Shown here: one piece after another, positions 1-9,800 of the stretch
Position numbering within the stretch: the first letter of the stretch is position 1
Layout: every line of letters begins with the position of its first letter
Origin: Deltaproteobacteria bacterium
Lineage (GTDB): Bacteria; Bdellovibrionota_B; Oligoflexia; Oligoflexales; CAIYRB01
Direction: 5' to 3'
DNA: 64,000 nucleotides
Assembly: GCA_016874735.1 (NCBI GenBank)
Contig: VGTI01000009.1
Coordinates: 1 to 64,000 of the forward strand
Notes under the pieces: generated by a model
Databases searched by the model: none
What the model was told of the DNA's origin: nothing
Seen by the model: the letters and a program-made list of their open reading frames with translations, nothing else
Position numbers and translations under genes: made by a program

Positions 1-1
1 C

Positions 2-3000
2 ACCGGCTCCCCCGACGTGGGTAAGACCTGGTACAACTCCAGCTCTAATCAAATTAAATTCTGGGACGGCACGCAGTCACGATCCCTAGGTGTATCAGGC
101 TCAGGTCTCTCCAGTCTCAACGGCCAGACGGGTAACAGCCAGACCTTTACGGTCACAAGTAGCGGTACAGCACCGGCAATTAACTCAACCGCGAATATCC
201 ATACGCTGAGTATCCCTCTGGCATCGGCTGGTGCCACGGTGACAGCTGGTCTGATCTCTAACACGGATTACCAGGCATTTAGTGGCAAGCAGGCAGCAGG
301 CAGTTATTTAAGCGGACTCACCGGCGACGTCACGGCTGCAGGTCCTGGCAGTGCAGCGGCCACTCTATCCAACACAGGTGTGGCAGCTGGGACGTACACG
401 AAGGTGGTGACGGATGCAAAAGGCCGCGTTTACTTAGGCGCGACACTCTCAGTCAGTGACATCCCGCCGCTACCAGCATCGAGTATCACCAGTGGTGTCC
501 TGCCAGTCAGTAACGGTGGTACAGGGGCTTCAAGTTTCACTAATAACGGTGTGGTACTTGGGAATAGCAGTGGCAATCTTTTGTCCACTGCTGCGGGAGC
601 TGCCCACCAGAGCTTAGTCGTCCCGAGTGGGGGCGGCGTGCCCTCATTTGGAGCTATTGATTTATCGCAGGCGGCGGCTGTGACTGGAGTGCTATCGACT
701 ACGGCCGGTGGTATTGGGATTAGCTCGACGGCAACATTCCCGACCTCTGGTGTGGTGGTGACGCAAAGTGCATCAGAGACATTGAGTAATAAAACTTTGG
801 CCTCGCCCGTTGTGAATGCAGGTACTATGAGTGGTGCATCGCTTATCACCGGCTCTACGGTGGTTAACACGACTGGCACTGTAACTGCGGCTGCCGGCCA
901 ATTTAATGGTGATGTCACGATTAGTGGCAACGGTGTCACTGGCAACAAGCTGGTGATGCACGATAATGGTACGACTAACTTTGTAGCGTTGAGAGCTCCG
1001 GATACATTAGCATCCTCGACCTCCTGGACCTTACCAGCGACTGATGGGACTAGCGGTCAGGCATTGATCACCAATGGCTCCGGAGCTTTATCTTGGGCTT
1101 CGGGTCTCGCACCAACAGGCGTTGCTGGTGGAGACTTGACTGGAAATTTCCCAAATCCCACCCTGACCGCGACTGGCGTAGCAGCTGGGACTTACACTAA
1201 AATCGCGACTGATGCGAAGGGGCGCGTATACTCCGGTGGCGCACTCGCGGTTGCCGATATTCCCTCACTTCCCGCGTCGATTATCGGCTCTGGTATCGTG
1301 CCTGTGAGTAACGGTGGTACCGGAGCCTCTAGCTTTACCAATAACGGCGTCGTATTGGGCAATAGCAGCGGTAATCTTTTGTCCACGGCTGCGGGTGCTG
1401 CGTACCAGAGCTTAGTCGTATCGAGTGGTGGTGGGACGCCGTCGTTTGGAGCGATCAACTTATCGCAAGCAGCGGCTGTGACTGGTGTACTCCCAGCATC
1501 AGCGGGTGGCACGGGTGTAAGCTCGACGGCGACGTTTCCAGCCACTGGTGTGGTGGTGACACAAAGTGCAATGGAGACATTGAGTAATAAGACTTTGGCT
1601 TCGCCCATCGTCAATGCAGGGACTATGAGTGGTGCGTCGCTTATCACCGGCTCGACGGTGGTTAACACGACTGGCACTGTAACTGCGGCTTCCGGCCAGT
1701 TTAATGGCGATGTTACGATCAGTGGTAACGGTGTTACAGGCAACAAACTGGTGATGCACGATAAGGGTACGACTAACTTTGTAGCGTTGAGAGCACCCGA
1801 CACTTTAGCTGCCTCAACCTCGTGGACCTTACCAGCGAGTGACGGGTCTAGCGGTCAGGCTTTGGTTACTAATGGCTCCGGAGCTTTATCTTGGGCTTCG
1901 GGACTAGCACCGACTGGTGCTGCTAGTGGCGACTTAACGGGTAACTTTCCAAATCCCACACTAACAGCGACTGGCGTTGCCTCTGGAACTTACACCAAGG
2001 TCGCTACTGATGCGAAGGGTCGTATCTATTACGGTGGTGCGCTCGCGCTTGCTGATATTCCGTCACTTCCAGCGTCGATTATCGGTTCTGGTATTGTGCC
2101 TGTGGGCAATGGTGGTACCGGAGCGTCTAGCTTCACCAATAACGGCGTCCTCATCGGTAATAGCGGCGGGAATCTTTTATCCACCGCAGCGGGAGCTGCG
2201 TACCAAAGCTTAGTCGTGCCGAGTGGCGGTGGTACGCCAACATTTGGAGCTATTGATTTATCGCAGGCGGCGGCTGTGACTGGCGTGCTCCCGACCTCTG
2301 TCGGTGGCACTGGAGTCGTTTCATCAGCTACTTTTCCGTCGAGTGGAGTCGTAGTAACTCAGAATGCAGTGGAGACGCTGAGTAACAAGACCCTAGCATC
2401 GCCGATCATATCAGCTGCGACGATTAATGGTGCGTCAGTCATTAGCGTCACTGGGCCAATATCCGGTGGTAATGGATATTTTAGTGGAAATGTCGGCATC
2501 GCTACCACGTCACCAGGATCCAAGCTCCAAGTAAACGGGGGAGCTGCTATTGGTTACAGCGCTGCTACTTCGGCGCCATCGAATGGGTTAGTTGTGGCTG
2601 GCAACGTCGGGATTGGGACGACGGCGCCGGTCGCGAAACTTGATGTCACGAATCCGGATACTGGGGGCTACGCTCTTTTGATCGGCTCGGATCAGAATTC
2701 TAATACAAGGACCGATGCATCACGAAAATATTTTCGGGCTGCCATGCCGAGTTATAGCATTGCAAATACCCCTATTGGCGTGCTTATAGGTGACTCTACG
2801 AGTACGGACAATATTTTGAATATTGGCGGCGGATCCACACAGGTCAATGCGATAACCTCGCTGAGATTCTTCACTGGTGCGACAACGAGCACCAACTCAG
2901 GCACCGAGAGAATGAGGATCGATTCCAACGGCAACGTCGGGATTGGCACCACATCGCCTTCAGCTCCTTTGCACATTTATAAGGCTTCAAACTACCCGGA

Positions 3001-4459
3001 AATTTTTGTCGATCGTGGAGCGAGCGGCCAGATAGCAGGTCTGGCTACCAATAGCACTGGTGCCAACCTCAGTTATTCGGGGTATCTGGCTTTGGGAACC
3101 GCAACGGGTGCCCAATTGGCAGGATGGGACGAAAAAGTCAGATTCACCAGCGCCGGAGCAGTGGGCATTGGCACTCACAATCCGAACGCCATGTTACAGT
3201 CTCAGTCGACGGCAACTGACGCGGGGGCCAACGAATCAGGAAATTTCAACACCAACCTTTACGTCAATAACTCAGGAAACTTCAGTGCCTATAACTTAAC
3301 AACAGCCGTGGCGCCGATTGTGGCAAGTGGAGCATCATCGACCGGTACGGTGATTAGCCTCTACCCGCAGGCGAGGCGCACCTCTGCCTCGGATGCCGGA
3401 TCCCTGAGTTCCCTTTATGGAGTTAATGCAATCTACGGACACACGACCTTAACCACAGGCACCACGAATGTGGCGGCGGGGATACGAGTCGTCCCCTATC
3501 ATCAAGGCGGGACGATCAACACTAGCTATGCGCTTTATCTATCAGGTGCTTATGGTGGTGGTTCCGTAGGCAATTACTATGCCGTATACCAGGCAGATAC
3601 CGATGCCAGGAATTATTTTGGGAGCAACGTCGGCATCGCTACCACGTCACCAGGATCCAAGCTCCAAGTAAACGGGGGAGCTGCTATTGGTTACAGCGCT
3701 GCTACTTCGGCGCCATCGAATGGGTTAGTTGTGGCTGGCAACGTCGGCATCGCTACCACGTCACCAGGATCCAAGCTCCAAGTAAACGGGGGAGCTGCTA
3801 TTGGTTACAGCGCTGCTACTTCGGCGCCATCGAATGGGTTAGTTGTGGCTGGCAACGTCGGGATTGGGACAACCTCACCTACTGCTGCTCTAGAAGTCCA
3901 AGACTCCACGATACCATTGCGATTGAGAAATAACGCCAGCACGGCGGGAGCCTATTGGCAGATTGGCCCAAACTCAGGCAACTCCTTATTAGTTTACAAT
4001 CAAAATAATGTTGGTGTGTGGTTGGGCAACGGCGGCAACACATGGTCCTCAACCTCTGATATCAGGCTCAAAAAGAATTTCTCACCCATTTCTGATGCGC
4101 TGGAAAAAACTTTACAGCTCCGTGGGCTTACTTACCAATACAAAACTGATGCCGACACTGACCCGCGCCGGGTCGGAGTCATAGCTCAGGACGTCCAAAG
4201 GGTCTTACCTGAGGCAGTATCGGAGCATGAAGGCATCTTGGGAGTAAAATATACAGAAATCATTCCGATTCTGATTGAAGCGATAAAAGATCTGAAAAAT
4301 AAAATTGATCTAAGGTTTGAAGCAATAGTTACACTTTCAGCAATAAAAGATGCGCAAATCGCAGACCTTCAACGTCGAGCTGAGAATGCTGAAGCCGAAT
4401 CCGCACAGCTTAAGGCGTTCCTATGCAGCCAATTCCCCGATGCGCCGATGTGTCGCTGA
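2..4459 (+). CDS. Tail-fibre-like surface protein with C-terminal S74 chaperone domain (5' partial)
   Basis: The frame is open to the left edge, so the true start lies upstream; the first in-window start is a GTG at 17 (1480 residues from there, used for numbering). The N-terminal two thirds are Gly/Ser/Thr-rich phage-tail-fibre-like repeats (LTGDV, VSNGGTGASSFTNNGV, NVGIGTTSP). The C-terminus is a Peptidase_S74 intramolecular chaperone: TSDIRLKKN, with the likely autocleavage Ser at residue 1347 and a Lys dyad partner just after, then GVIAQDVQ, YTEIIPILIEAIKDL and a short coiled coil. Known members trimerise beta-helical fibres and cut themselves off, and a surface fibre role here is inferred. 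It ends in a typical Cys-containing tail (FPDAPMCR). Internal 798-bp and 114-bp duplications are listed separately. The protein could be prophage-derived, but no other phage genes are visible. Confidence 0.85.
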   Translation, partial: TGSPDVGKTWYNSSSNQIKFWDGTQSRSLGVSGSGLSSLNGQTGNSQTFTVTSSGTAPAINSTANIHTLSIPLASAGATVTAGLISNTDYQAFSGKQAAGSYLSGLTGDVTAAGPGSAAATLSNTGVAAGTYTKVVTDAKGRVYLGATLSVSDIPPLPASSITSGVLPVSNGGTGASSFTNNGVVLGNSSGNLLSTAAGAAHQSLVVPSGGGVPSFGAIDLSQAAAVTGVLSTTAGGIGISSTATFPTSGVVVTQSASETLSNKTLASPVVNAGTMSGASLITGSTVVNTTGTVTAAAGQFNGDVTISGNGVTGNKLVMHDNGTTNFVALRAPDTLASSTSWTLPATDGTSGQALITNGSGALSWASGLAPTGVAGGDLTGNFPNPTLTATGVAAGTYTKIATDAKGRVYSGGALAVADIPSLPASIIGSGIVPVSNGGTGASSFTNNGVVLGNSSGNLLSTAAGAAYQSLVVSSGGGTPSFGAINLSQAAAVTGVLPASAGGTGVSSTATFPATGVVVTQSAMETLSNKTLASPIVNAGTMSGASLITGSTVVNTTGTVTAASGQFNGDVTISGNGVTGNKLVMHDKGTTNFVALRAPDTLAASTSWTLPASDGSSGQALVTNGSGALSWASGLAPTGAASGDLTGNFPNPTLTATGVASGTYTKVATDAKGRIYYGGALALADIPSLPASIIGSGIVPVGNGGTGASSFTNNGVLIGNSGGNLLSTAAGAAYQSLVVPSGGGTPTFGAIDLSQAAAVTGVLPTSVGGTGVVSSATFPSSGVVVTQNAVETLSNKTLASPIISAATINGASVISVTGPISGGNGYFSGNVGIATTSPGSKLQVNGGAAIGYSAATSAPSNGLVVAGNVGIGTTAPVAKLDVTNPDTGGYALLIGSDQNSNTRTDASRKYFRAAMPSYSIANTPIGVLIGDSTSTDNILNIGGGSTQVNAITSLRFFTGATTSTNSGTERMRIDSNGNVGIGTTSPSAPLHIYKASNYPEIFVDRGASGQIAGLATNSTGANLSYSGYLALGTATGAQLAGWDEKVRFTSAGAVGIGTHNPNAMLQSQSTATDAGANESGNFNTNLYVNNSGNFSAYNLTTAVAPIVASGASSTGTVISLYPQARRTSASDAGSLSSLYGVNAIYGHTTLTTGTTNVAAGIRVVPYHQGGTINTSYALYLSGAYGGGSVGNYYAVYQADTDARNYFGSNVGIATTSPGSKLQVNGGAAIGYSAATSAPSNGLVVAGNVGIATTSPGSKLQVNGGAAIGYSAATSAPSNGLVVAGNVGIGTTSPTAALEVQDSTIPLRLRNNASTAGAYWQIGPNSGNSLLVYNQNNVGVWLGNGGNTWSSTSDIRLKKNFSPISDALEKTLQLRGLTYQYKTDADTDPRRVGVIAQDVQRVLPEAVSEHEGILGVKYTEIIPILIEAIKDLKNKIDLRFEAIVTLSAIKDAQIADLQRRAENAEAESAQLKAFLCSQFPDAPMCR
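379..2450 (+). repeat. Tandem 798-bp repeats inside the tail-fibre gene (two full copies and a shorter third)
   Basis: The segment encoding GTYTKVVTDAKGRVY through the NGSGALSWASG region recurs with a period of 798 bp (266 codons). The matching points lie near 379, 1177 and 1975, and a second marker (the VVNTTGTVTAA coding stretch) at 860 and 1658 gives the same period. Copies one and two differ mostly at synonymous positions, so they are older than the perfect 114-bp repeats. The third copy stops around 2450, where the NVGI-type repeats begin. Confidence 0.85.
2492..2610 (+). repeat. Perfect 119-bp repeat, copy 1
   Basis: This stretch encodes VGIATTSPGSKLQVNGG through SNGLVVAGNVG. It is identical base for base to the stretches beginning at 3629 and 3743, which lie more than 1 kb downstream in the same gene. 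Confidence 0.9.
3629..3861 (+). repeat. Perfect repeat, copies 2 and 3 in tandem (period 114 bp)
   Basis: Two further copies of the 2492-2610 unit start at 3629 and 3743, exactly 114 bp (38 codons) apart. They overlap at the NVG-encoding edge. Reading all three by eye shows no mismatch, which suggests recent duplication or gene conversion. Confidence 0.9.
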
Positions 4460-4547
4460 GGCGGAGTTGCGGAAAAGGTTGGGGCTGATGATAGGGACGA
4501 CTAATCTTGGCCGTAGTTTCGTGTACTACATCAAGTCGTTGCTCTAG

Positions 4548-4643
4548 GTGTTCTTATCCACAATTAAGACGGCTGTCCAAGGTAAGCGGCAGTATGTGTT
4601 CTTATCCATAATTAAGACGGCTGTCCAAGGTAAGCGGCAGTAT
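4548..4643 (+). repeat. 48-bp tandem direct repeat (two copies) downstream of the tail-fibre gene
   Basis: The unit begins GTGTTCTTATCCA and ends AAGCGGCAGTAT. Copies are at 4548-4595 and 4596-4643 and differ at one base (CCACAA versus CCATAA). It lies in the 219-bp gene-free stretch between the S74 gene and the antitoxin gene. A small open frame crosses it, but I see no ribosome-binding site or family, so I do not call a gene. It could be the scar of an element end. I see no matching copy on the other side of the toxin-antitoxin cassette. Confidence 0.7.
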
Positions 4644-4678
4644 GTCAAAAAGAGCAGCGTGATTGCAACGATACTCTT

Positions 4679-4945
4679 TCATGATCGTCTTGCTGATTTT
4701 TTCTCAAGTCGCTCAATGTGTTCACTGATTATAAACTTTAAATAAGTTTGATAGCCGATGTGCTTTTGCTGTGCGAGTTCCTGAATCTTCTCCAGGAGGT
4801 CCTCGGGAAATTTGATATAAATGCCTTTTTGATGATTTCGTTGCTTGCGCACTCGCTTAGCCTTTTCCTTTAGGTCTGGCCTGGATGCCTTCCACTCGGC
4901 GATAATTTCAATGGCTTGATCATCTTTCTTCTTTTTCACAGGCAT
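4679..4945 (-). CDS. CopG/BrnA-like ribbon-helix-helix antitoxin
   Basis: This 88-residue protein has a Lys-rich N-terminus (MPVKKKKDD) and a C-terminal ribbon-helix-helix pattern: GIYIKFPEDLLEKIQELA, then a turn, then YQTYLKFIISEHIERLEKK. In this family the beta strand contacts operator DNA and the flank neutralises the toxin. The gene is second in its operon and starts inside the end of the toxin gene (10-bp overlap), as in BrnT-BrnA-type pairs where the toxin comes first. The start ATG has a G-rich Shine-Dalgarno-like stretch about 9 bases upstream. It probably represses its own operon through the 11-bp direct repeats at 5247-5268. Toxin-antitoxin pairing is inferred from order, size and fold signature. 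Confidence 0.75.
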   Translation of the reverse strand: MPVKKKKDDQAIEIIAEWKASRPDLKEKAKRVRKQRNHQKGIYIKFPEDLLEKIQELAQQKHIGYQTYLKFIISEHIERLEKKSARRS

Positions 4946-5235
4946 CCGATCTTTCCCCCATCCTTTAGGAATCTAATGATGTCGGCTTCTTCGGGATCAA
5001 AGGCTGATTTGACCCAGATTGTTCCATCTTTAATTGTGAAGCAAACCTTGAGCAACCTTTCATCAAAAGTCTCGGCGATGAAGTATTGGGTCGGTGGCTT
5101 CGTCTTATGCTGCGGACGCATATCCAGCAGATAAGGAGGCGCGGATGTAAAGAATGCTTCCTCGACTTCGGTCCAATCAACGTCATGAGTGTTCCGGAGC
5201 TTGTCCTTAACCGCTTTGCTCGCATCGATTAGCAT
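4936..5235 (-). CDS. BrnT-like toxin (family often mis-named ADP-ribosyl-dinitrogen reductase hydrolase)
   Basis: This 99-residue protein has the layout of a small toxin family often mis-annotated as 'ADP-ribosyl-(dinitrogen reductase) hydrolase'. It has an N-terminal helix (SKAVKDKLRNTHDVDWTEVEE), a central PPTQYFIAETFDERLLKVCFTI beta core, IWVKSAFDPEEADIIRF, and no signal peptide or membrane segment. The family is BrnT/RelE-like, so ribonuclease action is likely but not shown here. The ATG at 5235 has a strong Shine-Dalgarno sequence (AAGGGGG, about 5 bases upstream). It overlaps the antitoxin by 10 bp. The cassette sits in antisense orientation between tail-fibre-like sequences and looks AT-richer than its neighbours, which suggests transfer. 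Confidence 0.72.
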   Translation of the reverse strand: MLIDASKAVKDKLRNTHDVDWTEVEEAFFTSAPPYLLDMRPQHKTKPPTQYFIAETFDERLLKVCFTIKDGTIWVKSAFDPEEADIIRFLKDGGKIGCL

Positions 5236-5246
5236 CTATTCCCCCT

Positions 5247-5285
5247 TATATACCAAGTATATACCAAGCTAACCTAAATAGACAA
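5247..5285 (-). promoter_or_regulatory. Promoter and probable operator of the toxin-antitoxin operon
   Basis: Two perfect back-to-back 11-bp direct repeats (TATATACCAAG on the + strand) occupy 5247-5257 and 5258-5268, one helical turn apart. They lie just upstream of the toxin start on the minus strand and overlap a possible -10 (TATACT, 5256-5261). A possible -35 (TTGTCT, 5280-5285) lies 18 bp further out. This arrangement suits cooperative binding by a ribbon-helix-helix repressor. Confidence 0.55.
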
Positions 5286-5290
5286 CACTT

Positions 5291-6766
5291 GGCGGCAACG
5301 TCGGGATTGGGACCACGAGTCCGAGCCGGGCTCTGCAAGTGGTCGGCCCAGCTCGAACGTTGATTCAAGCGAATACAAACTCTGCCAACGGCACCGCTGG
5401 GTTTGTTGCATACGATGGACCGGACCAGAGCAACGCTGGATATCTCTTACTGGGCATCGATCGTGCTGGCTCTAATGTAAGCGGCCTCGGAACGAGCGAC
5501 TTCGCATTCATTTCATCGTCGAAGAACGGTACTGGTAAGGCATTCCCACTGATCTTCGGCACTGGATCCACCCAGATCGAGCGCATGCGTATCGACACAT
5601 CCGGCAACGTCGGGATTGGGACGACGGCGCCGGCAAGCACACTCGAAGTGACCGGTAACATCATGATGTCACAAGGCGCTAATCGAACGATTAGTGTCGC
5701 AACTACTACGAGCAACACAGCTGGCAACAGTCTAACCATCAGATCGGGTACAGCTCAGCAGAGCGGTGTAAATGGGCAAAACGGTGGATCGCTATACCTT
5801 ACCGGAGGCACCGGCTACGGTGTCACCGCAGCAAACAGTGGTGGCAACGTTTATGCTTATGGCGGCCCTGGCACAGGATCGGCAGCTTCAAACGGCAACG
5901 TGATTCTTGCACATAACGGCACGAGTTCCGTCGGCAACGTCGGGATTGGGACCACATCTCCAGGATCGTTACTAGATGTAGTGGGTGGCGCAATCCGAGG
6001 ATCAGCTGGACTAGTAATCACGGGCAACTCTTTTTTCACTCCGGCAGGAACCCCTAATGGATCTGTGCTTGGACTGAGCTCACCAGGTGGAAATCCAGGA
6101 TTTTCCGTAGTTGAAGGCGATGGTTCCGGCGGTGCTTTGCGAAGATGGGATATCAAAAGCTGGTCTGGCAAGCTCATTATACACGACGCCACTGCAGGCA
6201 TCGGTCGCGCAGTATTTGACACAACCGGCAACGTCGGAATTGGAACAACAAGTCCAGGATCCTCATTACATATCGGTGGTAGTGTTGCTGGCCAACAAGC
6301 TCAAATCAAATTAGATAACGGCATCGACGGTTCGACGGGATACATAAGCCGTTGGATTGGACGCCTTGAGCTTTTGTCCTCAGATGCGATCGGTTTTGCG
6401 ACCAATTCGTATGCAGATACAAAAATGTTGATAACAAATTCTGGCTACGTCGGAATAGGCACCGCATCTCCGCAGCAAGCGTTGCATGTCAATGGCTACA
6501 TTTCCACTGGTGATGCAGGTATAAAGTGGAAAGTATTTACAGGCACTTCAGGAACCAATTCAACCACATTTGCGCACGGAGTTGATTGGCAAAAAATCGT
6601 ATCCGTCTCGTGCTCGATTTACCAAAATGGCATCGGCTATGTTGTATTCGGCTGGGAAGTTAACAACCACTTTATAAGTTACACGTCGACTAACATTAAT
6701 ATCATGCACAGTTGGGACGGCTACGACGGTCAGCCGTACCGCTGCACCTTGTTCCATATTCCGTAA
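5291..6766 (+). pseudogene. 5'-truncated tail-fibre-like gene (NVGIGTTSP repeats)
   Basis: The frame opens straight after a stop at 5279 and begins inside a GGNVGIGTTSP unit, with no start codon and no ribosome-binding site at the junction. The first possible start is a GTG at 5339 with no convincing Shine-Dalgarno. At least five NVGIGTT-type units follow (near 5297, 5605, 5936, 6229 and 6448). The last ~80 residues form a different, non-S74 tail with several aromatics (GVDWQKIVSVSCSIY, GYVVFGWEVNNHF, RCTLFHIP). It resembles a receptor-binding tip and looks intact. I read it as the 3' part of a second fibre gene that lost its 5' part when the toxin-antitoxin cassette came in. Expression from GTG 5339 (475 residues) is possible but would give a protein without any export signal. 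Confidence 0.6.
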
Positions 6767-6896
6767 AACCTAGACTACGGCCTTTTTTAGCCGCTCATTA
6801 AGAACGCGTAACAACCTGATATAACTGGTTTTTAATCGAATTCTCAAGTTTTATCGCGGTTTGCCGACCATATCTTCAGACAATCAGGGGTAAACC

Positions 6897-9800
6897 ATGG
6901 CGAACTTGCACGGGTACCTAAGGTACAACCTATGGAATGACCTGGGCACTATGGCTCTGACCGCAGGGCTATTGGTCGGTGCCTGTAAAAAAGACAAGGG
7001 CAACACCGAAGAGTCTGATCAATCCAATAGGGACTCGGGAACCGAAATTTACGCGGGTGGTGGTGGCAGCGGTGGGGGATCTTTTGGTAGCGGGGACCTC
7101 CCAGCGACACCATCGATAGCCATCCTTGCGCCCCAGGGAACTAGCGTGACCACCGGCCTACAGCCTCTCAGGTTTGAGGGATCGTGTGTCAGCGGGCTGG
7201 ACGTGGTTTTAACCGGGGACGTCAGTAATAGCGAGGTTCAGTGGCCGAGCTCTGGTGCGCTCTACCAGCCATGCGTTGCGGATGCCTTTGCATTTGAGAT
7301 CAATAAAAGCGCCGCAGGCACGTTCAGGTTGCAATTTGCGCAGGGACTCCTGGGTGTGGTGCCTTTTTCATTACCTGTTGATTTCTCGTGGACCATAGCC
7401 GCGCCTGGTGGGCAAGTAACGCCACCGGTGTCCTCACCAGCGTCGCCGCCCAATCCGCCGGTCATTACTCAACCCGGGACCAGCACGTCGTCTTCAAACA
7501 CTAACGCGTTTACTTTAGCAGGAACCTGCGATAACGGCCTGCAAGTCGTTATCGGTGGGCATGTAGGCGCTCAGGACGTCAGCGCACCAACGGCTGGGAA
7601 CAATGTCGCCAACTGCGTCGCCGGAGTTTTTAGCTTTAGTTTCAGTAAGACGACCGATAGTGCCTACACAGTCTCTGTTATGCAGCGCGACCCGCAAACG
7701 CAGCTGGACTCGACTGGCGTCCAGGTGACATGGATCCGCGACACGGCGCCGCCCAGTCCTCCCGTCGTCAGTCAGCCTAGCCAGTCGCCATTTTACGATA
7801 GCGCTTCAAGTCTCAGCTTGGGGGGCGCTTGTGAACCAGGTGCTCAAGTGAATCTCTCTGGGGCCGACAGCATGGCAATTAGTTGTAGTGCCGGGCAGTT
7901 TAGTTTCAATTCCACAAAAGCCAGTGATGGAACCTACAACTACACGCTAAGTCAGACTGATGCCGCTGGAAATCTATCTGCTGCGACGAGCTTCCAGTGG
8001 GTGCGCAGTGCATCGGTGATGTCACCGCCAGCAATACAGAGTCCGGCGAGCAGCATGTTCTATAGCCGGACTCGTAGTCTGATGATTAGTGGCAGCTGTA
8101 TGTCCAACGCGACCGTGACTCTTAGTGGAGCCGTCACGGCATCAGAGGTTAGTGATCCTTCGCAGGCCCTGAGCCGAACGTGTGTGTCCGGCAGTTACAG
8201 TTTCGCGCTGAGCAAGTCGCTGGATGGCGTTTATGATCTCCAAGTAAGTCAATCTGATCCGAGTACATCTTCGGTTTCCGCGCCCGTGGCTCTGACCTGG
8301 ATCATTGACAATATCCCTCCCTTGGCGCCAAGCGTGGTGACGCCGGCTGGGGCGGCGGTTAGCTCCGGTGACGCCGCACTTGCTTTAGTGGTGCAGTGCG
8401 AGCGCGGTAGTACAGTCAACTGGAGTGGTACATCGAGTGGTACTTGGAGTGGCGCTAACACTGGATCGGGTGCATGCACAGACGCTGGCGAATTTGCGGC
8501 GTCAATCCCGCAGTCCACAGACGGATCCTACACTATCACGCTGACTCAATCCGATCGTGCTGGCAACCAATCAGCCGCAAGCGCCGTCACCTGGACTAAA
8601 GATACGACGATGCTGCCGACGCCGGTGCTGTCATCCCCGAACTTAAGTCCGATCTGGACATCATCCAATACCTTGGTTGTGTCCGGGAGCTGCACGAATG
8701 GTTTCATTGTGAATCTCTCCGGTGACATTACGGCAAGTGAAGTCACTTCGCCGAGTGGTGCGCTGACACAGACTTGTCAAACCTCTACGTTTAGCTTCAC
8801 CGTCAGCAAGTCTAGCGACGGCCACTATGTACTTAACTTGATGCAGGCAGATTCTGCGGATCCTCCCACCCGAGGGGATTCATCCTCCGTATCGGTAGAC
8901 TGGACAGTCGATAGACTCGTGCCAGCGATTGTCACTATTACCAGTCCTAGCCAAAATCCATTCACCAACGGTGGTGGACAACTGACAATTGTGGGTGCCT
9001 GTGAGACGGGTACACAGGTGTATGTTGAAGGATCTTCGGCGACACCAACAACTTGCGTTGCTGGTGCCTACCAGCTGAACCTCACGGCCACGACGAGTGG
9101 CACCTACAGTTACGTCCTGAAGCAAAAAGACCGGGCCATGAACACATCGACAGGATCGGCGTTTACGTGGCTGGTCGATACGTCGCTGCCGCCACCCCCG
9201 ACTGTCACGGCACCGAGCACGGCAAACGTGCTTACGGCAACTTCGGAGCTCACTATTGCCGGTGGTTGCACTCCCGGGGTCAACGTCGTCCTAGGGGGGC
9301 AGGTGCTGGGTAGCGAGATTAGCGCTCCGGCAGGCTCCTTGACTCAGGCCTGTGGCTCGAATGGATCCTATGCGTTTATCGTACGTAAGACCATCGATGG
9401 TCCCTATGCACTTGATGTAAGTCAGGAGCGTAATGGTTACTACTCGAGCCCGGTGAGTGTGAACTGGACTCGCGATACTCAAGCTCCAGCGACCGCGGTG
9501 AGTCTTGTGACCGCTAACCCTAACCTCAATGCAACGGCCACGGTCTCATTCACGAGTGAAGCGGGAGCGACCAGTCAGTGCAGTCTGGACGGAGCTGCCT
9601 ATCAAACCTGTACGTCTCCTTTTAGCTATACTACTACGCAAAATGGCACCCGTACCGTTTACGTCCGCAGCACAGATTTAGCTGGCAACGTCGGGACTCC
9701 TGGCTCAGTCACTTGGAACCAAGCCTCTTACAAAACGGTAGCCTTTTATAACTTTGATTCCGGGAGTCCTATCGGCCTTGATAGCTCGCTCTTCCCAGGA

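Noticed and set aside
4350-4745. Small frames crossing the 48-bp repeats
   Set aside because: No Shine-Dalgarno, overlap with the S74 gene end, and no recognisable protein features.
2-6766. Whole prophage
   Set aside because: Only fibre-like proteins are present; no terminase, capsid, portal, integrase or lysis gene is seen.
6767-6896. Weak terminators CGGC-ctttttta-GCCG and AACC...GGTTTTT after the truncated fibre gene
   Set aside because: The stems are only 4 bp and the T-run is inside the loop in the first case.
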